A stretch of DNA of 64,000 bases from Shewanella donghaensis (GTDB lineage: Bacteria > Pseudomonadota > Gammaproteobacteria > Enterobacterales > Shewanellaceae): the NCBI RefSeq assembly GCF_007567505.1, contig NZ_CP041783.1:1736001-1800000 (forward strand), read 5' to 3'. The position numbers were made by a program, and so were the translations under genes. Shown here in pieces: positions 57,902-64,000 of the stretch. How positions within the stretch are numbered: position 1 is the first letter of the stretch; the number at the start of each line of letters is the position of its first letter. Under the pieces are notes generated by a model, which was not told the origin of the DNA, searched no databases, and saw only the letters and a list, made by a program, of their open reading frames with translations.

Positions 57902-58975
57902 CTAAGCAGCGAATCGATTAGGTAATACGGTTTTGAGTAAATTAGCATTGCTACGCAATAAAGTCTCAGTAGTTTGCCAATTAATACATGAATCTGTAAC
58001 CGACACACCATAAGCAAGCTCTGATAATGGCTTATTACTTGATTGGTTACCTTCATTTAGATGGCTTTCTAACATCACACCAATAATCGAACGATTACCT
58101 GCATGTATTTGATTAAACACATCCTCACAAACTAAGGTTTGTCTTGAGTAGTCTTTTGATGAATTCCCATGGCTGCAATCAATGATTAATCTGGCATTTA
58201 ATTTTGATTGATGTAACTGCTCTTCACATTCAGCCACACTTTTTGCATCATAATTTGGTGCTTTACCGCCGCGTAGAATGACATGCCCATCCGGATTACC
58301 CGCAGTTTGCAGTAAAGAGACTTGTCCTTGTTGATTTATTCCCATAAATCTATGGCTACTTGCCGCTGATTGTAATGCATTAATGGCGACACCCAGTTTA
58401 CCGTCGGTTCCATTTTTAAAACCAACTGGCATAGATAAACCTGAAGCCATTTCGCGGTGGGTTTGCGACTCAGTGGTTCTTGCACCAATGGCTGACCAGG
58501 TGACTAATTCAGACATGTATTGAGGACTAATTGGGTCTAATGCTTCTGTTGCGACAGGCAGCTCAAGTTCTGCAAGCCAGATCATCAACTCGCGAGCCAT
58601 TCGAAGTCCTTTCTCAACATCGAATGATTCATTCATATCAGGATCATTAATAAGCCCTTTCCAGCCAACTGTCGTACGCGGCTTTTCAAAGTAAACACGC
58701 ATTAGGATATAAAACTCGCCACTTAGCTCATCATGTAGTTTTTTAAGCTTTAGTGCATATTCTTTAGCGGCATCAATATCATGAATAGAACAAGGGCCAG
58801 TGACGATTAATACACGATTGTCACGTTTGTGAACGATATCAGCAACCGTTTTACGGGCATCCAATATGTACTGGCAAGCATGTTTAGAAAGCGGTAATTC
58901 CTTTTTAAGCTCGGCTGGTGTAACGAGGACTTTTTCAGAACTAATGTGGATGTTATTAATCGTATCTTGTTGCAT
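57902..58975 (-). CDS. aroF: 3-deoxy-7-phosphoheptulonate synthase (class I-alpha, probably Tyr-sensitive)
   Basis: The protein is 357 residues from the ATG at 58975; an in-frame GTG at 58987 is an alternative. Motifs are VTGPCSIHD, MRVYFEKPRTTVGWKGLINDP, GARTTESQTHREMASGLSMPVGFKNGTDG, ILRGGKAPNYD and IIDCSHGNSSKD. Together these cover the active site and metal ligands. It makes DAHP, the first shikimate-pathway step. The AroF name rests on the tyrA-aroF operon context; feedback specificity cannot be read with certainty. This intact enzyme contrasts with the degenerate DAHP-synthase-like tail on the nearby PheA. Confidence 0.94.
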   Translation of the reverse strand: MQQDTINNIHISSEKVLVTPAELKKELPLSKHACQYILDARKTVADIVHKRDNRVLIVTGPCSIHDIDAAKEYALKLKKLHDELSGEFYILMRVYFEKPRTTVGWKGLINDPDMNESFDVEKGLRMARELMIWLAELELPVATEALDPISPQYMSELVTWSAIGARTTESQTHREMASGLSMPVGFKNGTDGKLGVAINALQSAASSHRFMGINQQGQVSLLQTAGNPDGHVILRGGKAPNYDAKSVAECEEQLHQSKLNARLIIDCSHGNSSKDYSRQTLVCEDVFNQIHAGNRSIIGVMLESHLNEGNQSSNKPLSELAYGVSVTDSCINWQTTETLLRSNANLLKTVLPNRFAA

Positions 58976-59149
58976 GGCTATACTCACTTCTCAAATTTTT
59001 TATGCTTGTGTAACACACTGTGTATTGGGGGACGCCCCGAAAGTATCAGCGTAACGCTACACCATTACAAACTTGAGCTAACTATGCCTTGGATTTAGCC
59101 TATGATCAACCTATAAGTTTCAACAATTAAATTTTATTTTCCTTCTAAA

Positions 59150-59176
59150 CACAAAAACCCGCCATAAAGGCGGGCT
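59150..59176 (-). terminator. Terminator of rpsP-rimM-trmD-rplS
   Basis: CCCGCC (59158-59163) pairs with GGCGGG (59169-59174). On the minus strand it is followed by a T-rich run, about 45 bp past the rplS stop. Confidence 0.88.
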
Positions 59177-59221
59177 ATTGTGCGAACACTGCATCTAATT
59201 TTTTTAAGCGGGTAACTAGTC

Positions 59222-59575
59222 TTACTTAGTTGCCAACTTTTCACGGATACGTGCAGATTTACCTGAACGATCACGTAAGTAGTAAAGCTTAGCACGACGA
59301 ACACGACCGCGACGCTTAACTTCGATGCTAGCTACTAGTTTACTGTGCGTTTGGAAACCACGCTCAACACCTTCGCCATTAGAGATTTTACGTACTGTAA
59401 ATGCAGAATGAAGACCACGGTTACGCTTAGCGATAACCACACCTTCAAACGCTTGAAGACGTTCTTTACTGCCTTCAACTACACGTACCTTAACTACTAC
59501 TGTATCACCAGCACCAAATTCAGGTACATCTGTTTTCATTTGCTCTTCGTTGAGCATTTTAATGATGTTGTTCAT
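59222..59575 (-). CDS. rplS: 50S ribosomal protein L19
   Basis: The protein is 117 residues, basic. [53 protein letters not shown] and [23 protein letters not shown] are L19 signatures. It lies at the 30S-50S interface. It is the last gene of rpsP-rimM-trmD-rplS, the same order as E. coli. Confidence 0.98.
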   Translation of the reverse strand: MNNIIKMLNEEQMKTDVPEFGAGDTVVVKVRVVEGSKERLQAFEGVVIAKRNRGLHSAFTVRKISNGEGVERGFQTHSKLVASIEVKRRGRVRRAKLYYLRDRSGKSARIREKLATK

Positions 59576-59610
59576 ATCTTACTCCGTTCTAGTAATAACT
59601 GGGCTTATGA

Positions 59611-60357
59611 CTACACAGGTTTGTCTAAATCTTTGACAAACTCCGCTAAAAGAGTCTTTTGTTCGCCAGTCAGAGCTAGATTTTCAAATAATTCTGGTCG
59701 TCTCAAAAAAGTCCTACCAAGACTTTGTTGTGACCGCCAGAGTCTAATTTTTTTGTGGTCACCGCTTAAAAGCACTGCTGGTACACCGACACCATCTAAG
59801 TTTTCAGGGCGAGTATAGTGTGGGCAATCCAATAAACCATCAGAGAAAGAATCTTGCTCTGCTGACGCTTGCTTACCTAGTACACCAGGTACTAACCTTG
59901 CAACTGAATCGATTAAAGTCATCGCTGGTAACTCTCCGCCCGAAAGCACATAATCACCAATTGACCACTCTTCATCTATTTCAGATTGGATAATACGTTC
60001 GTCAACACCTTCGTATCGACCACATACCAACACCAAACTTGATGACTTACTTAACTCAGAAACGCCTTGCTGATCCAGCTTACGTCCCTGAGGTGATAAA
60101 TAAATCACCTTCGCACCGTCACCTGCCGCAGCTTTCGCTGCATGAATAGCATCGCGTAACGGTTGCACCATCATCAACATTCCTGGACCACCACCGTAAG
60201 GACGGTCATCAACAGTATTGTGTCGATCATGTGTGAAATCACGAGGATTCCACGTTTGCAACTCTAACAAGCCGTTTTTCACGGCACGACCCGTAACTCC
60301 AAAGTCTGTAACAGCACGAAACATCTCAGGAAACAGGGTTACTACCCCTAACCGCAT
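59611..60357 (-). CDS. trmD: tRNA (guanine-37-N1)-methyltransferase
   Basis: The protein is 248 residues, a SPOUT trefoil-knot enzyme. [39 protein letters not shown], the [17 protein letters not shown] knot and [13 protein letters not shown] are present. It methylates G37 of tRNAs to prevent frameshifting. It starts 15 bp after rimM. Confidence 0.98.
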   Translation of the reverse strand: MRLGVVTLFPEMFRAVTDFGVTGRAVKNGLLELQTWNPRDFTHDRHNTVDDRPYGGGPGMLMMVQPLRDAIHAAKAAAGDGAKVIYLSPQGRKLDQQGVSELSKSSSLVLVCGRYEGVDERIIQSEIDEEWSIGDYVLSGGELPAMTLIDSVARLVPGVLGKQASAEQDSFSDGLLDCPHYTRPENLDGVGVPAVLLSGDHKKIRLWRSQQSLGRTFLRRPELFENLALTGEQKTLLAEFVKDLDKPV

Positions 60358-60372
60358 ATGACGTACCTCGAC

Positions 60373-60903
60373 TTAAAAGTCTGGATCCCAATCCACTATG
60401 ATCTGTTTACTTTGCAAGTTCACCTCAAGGACGAACTGCTCAGGGACAAAGGGAATCATTCGCTCCGCTTTGCCAAAAGCATCTTTTACGTTAGCTTTAA
60501 CAAGGAGTACATCGTTAGATCCTGTTTCCACGATCTGATCGACTTCACCCATGTTGTAACCTTTGGTATTAGTCACAGTACAACCAATCAAATCTCGCCA
60601 GTAGAATTCATCTTCTGACAAGTTTTGCATTTGGTCCGGCTGAATTGCAATCTCACAATTTGTAAGAGCTTGCGCATCCTCACGTGTATTTACCCCTTCA
60701 AGACAAGCAACTACTGCTTTACCTTGAAGACGCCACTGAGTGACCTTCACCTCACGCCATTCACCTTGTTCTTTTATGTACCAAGGAGAATAATCAAAAA
60801 TACCTTCAACAGAATCGGTATAAGAAGTGATTTTCATCCAACCTTTAATACCATGACTAGAACCTATTTTGCCTAGTACGATGGGTTGTTGATTACTACT
60901 CAT
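60373..60903 (-). CDS. rimM: 16S rRNA-processing protein RimM
   Basis: The protein is 176 residues. The N-terminal RimM domain has [22 protein letters not shown]. The C-terminal PRC-barrel has [36 protein letters not shown] and [12 protein letters not shown]. It assists 30S head maturation around S19. It follows rpsP by 20 bp. Confidence 0.97.
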   Translation of the reverse strand: MSSNQQPIVLGKIGSSHGIKGWMKITSYTDSVEGIFDYSPWYIKEQGEWREVKVTQWRLQGKAVVACLEGVNTREDAQALTNCEIAIQPDQMQNLSEDEFYWRDLIGCTVTNTKGYNMGEVDQIVETGSNDVLLVKANVKDAFGKAERMIPFVPEQFVLEVNLQSKQIIVDWDPDF

Positions 60904-60923
60904 CTATTTATACCTTAACGCTA

Positions 60924-61178
60924 TTAAGCAGCAACTGCTTTGCGAGCGTCTTTGATCAATTTTGCTACACGTTCTGAAGTCATTGCTCCAGTTGCAACCC
61001 AATGGTCAACACGGTCAAGATCTAAACGTAAAGTTTCTTCTTGGCCTTTAGCTAAAGGGTTGAAAAAACCAACACGTTCGATGAAACGACCGTCACGTGC
61101 ATTGCGGCTATCAGCTACAACGATACTGTAAAATGGACGCTTTTTTGCGCCGCCACGAGCTAAACGAATGGTAACCAT
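60924..61178 (-). CDS. rpsP: 30S ribosomal protein S16
   Basis: The protein is 84 residues. [38 protein letters not shown] and [23 protein letters not shown] match S16. AGAGGAA precedes the ATG. It is the first gene of its operon, reached through a short leader with a terminator-like hairpin. Confidence 0.98.
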   Translation of the reverse strand: MVTIRLARGGAKKRPFYSIVVADSRNARDGRFIERVGFFNPLAKGQEETLRLDLDRVDHWVATGAMTSERVAKLIKDARKAVAA

Positions 61179-61216
61179 GCGTTTTATTCCTCTAATGATT
61201 TGCTAGAAGCAAAAAT

Positions 61217-61252
61217 AAAAAACCGGGACTCCGTGTTCGCGAAGAGCCCAGT
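61217..61252 (-). terminator. Terminator-like hairpin in the rpsP leader
   Basis: On the minus strand GGGCTC pairs with GAGTCCC, with one bulged base; the loop contains the palindrome TTCGCGAA. A T-run (TTTTTTATTTTTG) follows. It lies between the candidate rpsP promoter (61266-61293) and the gene, only about 40 bp from the rpsP ATG. It can act as an attenuator for the operon and also stop transcripts coming from ffh. Confidence 0.65.
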
Positions 61253-61265
61253 AGAAAGCCGCAAG

Positions 61266-61293
61266 ATTTTACCTGACTTTTCAACTAATGCAA
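61266..61293 (-). promoter_or_regulatory. Candidate sigma-70 promoter of rpsP-rimM-trmD-rplS
   Basis: Minus-strand TTGCAT (61293 to 61288), a 16-bp spacer and TAAAAT (61271 to 61266) form a good promoter. The start point would fall a few bases before the terminator-like hairpin. Confidence 0.6.
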
Positions 61294-61395
61294 CTAAATC
61301 CGTCGATTATTACATCGAAGGTTTAATCACCATATCAAGTCAAAATAAACCTAAGCGACTGTATTTGAATAGATACATATGAATAAAGAGTGTAA

Positions 61396-62769
61396 TTAAC
61401 GGCCCGGAAACTTCATTCCAGGAGGCATCATACCGCCCATACTGCGCATCATTTTCTTCATTCCGCCTTTACCAGACATCTTTTTCATCATTTTCTGCAT
61501 TTGTGTAAACTGCTTTAAAAGACGATTAACATCTTGAATTTGCGTACCTGAACCTGCTGCAATACGACGTTTACGAGAACCTTTGATGATATCAGGGCGT
61601 TTACGTTCACCTGGTGTCATAGAGCTAATAATCGCTTCCATTTGGCCAGTCATTTTTCCATCTTGAACTTGAGCAAGCGCTTCAGGTGGCAGTTGACCTA
61701 CACCCGGCAGCTTTTCAATCATGTTCATCATACCACCCATGTTCTTCATTTGTTGAAGCTGTTCACGGAAATCCTCTAAATCGAAACCGCCACCAGATTT
61801 AACTTTTGAAGCAAGCTTCATGGCTTTATCTTTATCTACGCCACGTTCTACTTCTTCAATTAATGAAAGAACGTCACCCATACCAAGAATGCGAGAAGCA
61901 ATACGTTCAGGGTGGAATGGCTCTAGTGCATCAATTTTTTCACCGACACCTAGAAACTTAATAGGCTTGCCAGTGATGTTACGAATAGATAAAGCTGCAC
62001 CGCCACGAGCATCACCATCAATTTTGGTAAGAATAATACCAGTTAATGGTAACGCTTCGTTAAATGACTTAGCCGTATTTGCCGCATCTTGACCCGTCAT
62101 GGCATCAACAACAAATAATGTTTCTACAGGTTTTACTGCTGCATGAAGATCTTTAATCTCATCCATCATTGCTTCGTCAACATGCAAGCGACCTGCAGTA
62201 TCGACAATAACAACATCAATGAATTTTAGTTTTGCGTGTTCAATCGCTGCTGTCGCAATATCAACAGGCTTTTGGCTTACGTCTGATGGAAAGAATTCAA
62301 CTTCGACTTCTGCCGCTAAGGTTTCCAACTGCTTAATCGCCGCAGGACGATAAACATCGGCACTGACAACCAATACCGATTTCTTTTCACGTTCACGTAA
62401 AAACTTAGCGAGCTTAGCAACACTGGTCGTTTTACCAGCACCTTGTAAACCTGCCATCATTAATACAGCAGGCGGTTGACTCGCTAGGTCTAAAGCTTCA
62501 TTCGCCTCGCCCATTGCGATTTCAAGTTCATTTTGGACAATTTTAATGAATGCTTGTCCAGGACTTAAACTCTTAGACACTTCTTGGCCAACAGCACGCT
62601 CTTTAACGCTGTTAACAAATTGGCGTACGACTGGCAAAGCAACATCAGCCTCAAGCAGTGCCATGCGCACTTCACGTAAGGTATCTTTAATGTTGTCTTC
62701 GGTTAAGCGACCACGACCACTGATATTTTTGAGGGTTCGTGACAGTCTGTCGGATAGATTCTCAAACAT
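61396..62769 (-). CDS. ffh: Signal recognition particle protein Ffh
   Basis: The protein is 457 residues. The N domain has MFENLSDRLSRTLKNISGRGRLTEDNI. The G domain has GLQGAGKTTSVAKLA, VVSADVYRPAAIKQL, VDTAGRLHVDEAMM and LTKIDGDARGGAALS. The Met-rich M domain follows (MKNMGGMMNMIEKLPG; MQKMMKKMSGKGGMKKMMRSMGGMM) and binds 4.5S RNA and signal sequences. It directs co-translational membrane targeting. It is divergent from the CcsA/YpjD-type gene. Confidence 0.98.
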   Translation of the reverse strand: MFENLSDRLSRTLKNISGRGRLTEDNIKDTLREVRMALLEADVALPVVRQFVNSVKERAVGQEVSKSLSPGQAFIKIVQNELEIAMGEANEALDLASQPPAVLMMAGLQGAGKTTSVAKLAKFLREREKKSVLVVSADVYRPAAIKQLETLAAEVEVEFFPSDVSQKPVDIATAAIEHAKLKFIDVVIVDTAGRLHVDEAMMDEIKDLHAAVKPVETLFVVDAMTGQDAANTAKSFNEALPLTGIILTKIDGDARGGAALSIRNITGKPIKFLGVGEKIDALEPFHPERIASRILGMGDVLSLIEEVERGVDKDKAMKLASKVKSGGGFDLEDFREQLQQMKNMGGMMNMIEKLPGVGQLPPEALAQVQDGKMTGQMEAIISSMTPGERKRPDIIKGSRKRRIAAGSGTQIQDVNRLLKQFTQMQKMMKKMSGKGGMKKMMRSMGGMMPPGMKFPGR

Positions 62770-63035
62770 GCGCAGCTTTATACCTTAAACGATTCGATAA
62801 TTGGCGCCTATTATACCCAAACTACTTCAAGAAGCGACATCGACCTGTGCGAACAGAATTGATATACGTCATCTTTAGTAAATAATTTACAGTTAAATGA
62901 TGGAATCTGTTAAATTTTGAGCCTTAGGTCACTCCACTATTGGGTGGCGTTCATGTTAATCTTACATAACTTAATATGTGCTGATTATATATTTTACCAA
63001 ACAGCTGCACTCATAACTTGATAGGTTTAATCCAG

Positions 63036-63824
63036 ATGGTCATTTTCCCAGCTTCGGCTATGTTGTTTTATTGCGTTGCACTTATATTGGTAACAAGTCG
63101 GTTATTCCATGCCGAAGGTCCGAATAGAAAATTAGTTGCTATATTTGCATCGATTGCAGTTGTTCTTCACGGTATAGCGCTATCACAAACTATTTATACT
63201 GCAGATGGTCAGAATTTCAGTTTAACTAATGTGATTTCATTGGTTAATTGGATAATCGCATTCAGCTTTACGATTATCATGCATCGCTTAAAGGTCATCG
63301 TAGTCGTGCCTGTTGTTTATGCCTGTTCGGTCATTTCAGTTGCATTATTATGGTTAATACCACCACAATTCATTATTCACTTTGATGTTCATCCTGAAAT
63401 TCTTGCTCATATTGTTTTATCGTTAATGGCATATAGTGCATTAATGATTGCCGCGTTATACGCGCTGCAATTATTGTTGATTCAGAATAAATTAAAAAAC
63501 AAGAAAATGATTATGAGTCCTGGTATGCCACCACTGATGACAGTTGAAAAACAACTTTATCATCTGGTAACCATCGGACTTATTTTGTTGAGCTTATCTT
63601 TAGCGACCGGTTTCGTATTTTTAGACGATATGTTTGAAGATGGAAAAGGCCATAAAGCGATTTTATCGATTATGGCTTGGGTTGTTTACTGCGTAATGCT
63701 TTGGCAACATCATTCTGTTGGCTGTAAAATACGTACTGCGGTTATCTACACCCTATCAGGTGCGACCCTTCTATCTTTAGCCTATTTTGGCGCACGAATA
63801 GTTAAAGAAATCATTTTACGATAA
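63036..63824 (+). CDS. CcsA/YpjD-type inner-membrane protein (cytochrome c assembly family)
   Basis: The protein is 262 residues from the ATG at 63036; an in-frame TTG at 63018 is less likely. Eight hydrophobic segments are visible. NVISLVNWIIAFSFT and HPEILAHIVLSLMAYSALMIAALYALQLLL match the YpjD branch of the CcmC/CcsA superfamily. The gene order ffh-ypjD-corB is the same as in E. coli. There, YpjD has been linked to CorB-dependent magnesium/cobalt efflux, not to cytochrome c maturation, so a role with the downstream CorB is more likely than haem handling. Confidence 0.85.
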   Translation: MVIFPASAMLFYCVALILVTSRLFHAEGPNRKLVAIFASIAVVLHGIALSQTIYTADGQNFSLTNVISLVNWIIAFSFTIIMHRLKVIVVVPVVYACSVISVALLWLIPPQFIIHFDVHPEILAHIVLSLMAYSALMIAALYALQLLLIQNKLKNKKMIMSPGMPPLMTVEKQLYHLVTIGLILLSLSLATGFVFLDDMFEDGKGHKAILSIMAWVVYCVMLWQHHSVGCKIRTAVIYTLSGATLLSLAYFGARIVKEIILR

Positions 63825-63868
63825 ACTCCGATTCTGGTAGTAGGTTTACTGCCAGACTTGACTCTTGT

Positions 63869-63902
63869 GACGAATGATAAATAATCATCATTCGTCTTTT
63901 TT
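63869..63902 (+). terminator. Terminator between the YpjD-type gene and the CorB-family gene
   Basis: GACGAATGAT (63869-63878) pairs with ATCATTCGTC (63887-63896), followed by a T-run. It is only 23 bp upstream of the next start codon. Confidence 0.85.
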
Positions 63903-63925
63903 AATTTTTATGCTTGGAGCCCTTC

Positions 63926-64000
63926 TTGGACGCTATTTCTACCAGCGCACTCCTTATCTCTCTATTGGTGTTAATTTGTATCTCAGCCTACTTTTCGGGT
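63926..64000 (+). CDS. CorB/HlyC-family (CNNM) membrane protein, 5' end only
   Basis: From a TTG at 63926, with GGAG 6 nt upstream (63916-63919), the frame reads LDAISTSALLISLLVLICI followed by SAYFSG to the window edge. This matches the first membrane segment and the AYFSG(SE) motif of the CNNM/DUF21 transporters (CorB/YfjD). The position after the YpjD-type gene agrees. The remainder is outside the window. Confidence 0.78.
   Translation, partial: MDAISTSALLISLLVLICISAYFSG

Noticed and set aside
59000-59030. TyrR box upstream of aroF (TGTAAC near TGTATT)
   Set aside because: The second half does not match TTTACA and the spacing is not convincing.
59345-59818. 157-codon plus-strand frame across rplS and trmD
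   Set aside because: It is antisense to two essential, clearly conserved genes; a shadow frame.
60358-60618. Plus-strand frame opposite rimM
   Set aside because: Antisense shadow of rimM without start signals.

Overview
The window is a stretch of gammaproteobacterial chromosome, almost certainly from the genus Shewanella. Evidence: AT-rich base composition; the Nag gene set with NagB-II (SIS-type deaminase), a BadF-type NagK and NagX, which is the Shewanella form of N-acetylglucosamine (GlcNAc) catabolism; the ompA-like/tal/pgi/DUF3545 order; thrABC; raiA-pheA-tyrA-aroF; and ffh-rpsP-rimM-trmD-rplS. No rRNA, tRNA, prophage, insertion sequence or CRISPR array was recognised. It reads as a stable core chromosome.

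Region 1 (1-14.9 kb) is a chitin/GlcNAc locus. A minus-strand operon nagK-nagB-nagA-nagX phosphorylates, deaminates and deacetylates GlcNAc. A lipoprotein GH20 hexosaminidase cuts chito-oligosaccharides. A TonB-dependent receptor imports them and is followed by a tryptophan-halogenase-like flavoprotein and a SapC-family protein. The LacI-type NagR regulator is divergent. Three near-identical 18-bp palindromes (4361, 7689, 13458) mark the NagR regulon. An inner-membrane GlcNAc permease is not in the window and may lie beyond base 1.

Region 2 (14.9-31.2 kb): glnB; two FimT/GspH-type pseudopilins; a minus-strand minor-pilin operon pilV-W-X-Y1-E plus a small exported protein; then the conserved murJ / ribF-ileS-lspA-fkpB-ispH block, with rpsT divergent and starting at TTG.

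Region 3 (31.3-44.1 kb): a HlyU/BigR-like ArsR regulator, an M28 peptidase lipoprotein, yaaA, an alanine/sodium symporter, a stand-alone phosphoketolase, an OmpA-family porin, tal-pgi, a small DUF3545 protein and a hemerythrin.

Region 4 (44.2-59.0 kb) is dominated by amino-acid biosynthesis under transcription attenuation. thrABC is preceded by a Thr/Ile-rich thrL leader and terminator. pheA is preceded by a Phe-rich pheL leader and terminator. tyrA-aroF runs on the other strand. PheA is unusually long: after the chorismate mutase, prephenate dehydratase and ACT domains it carries about 220 residues resembling a class I-beta DAHP synthase with its catalytic residues replaced. Between these lie slyD, a small membrane protein, trpR, cytochrome c', a cytochrome b561 and raiA with a good CRP-like site.

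Region 5 (59.2-64 kb): rpsP-rimM-trmD-rplS with an attenuator-like leader, ffh, a CcsA/YpjD-type membrane protein and the start of a CorB/HlyC family gene.

The points most worth following up are the degenerate DAHP-synthase tail on PheA, the structured leader or small RNA upstream of hex, and the flavoprotein/SapC pair inside the GlcNAc regulon.
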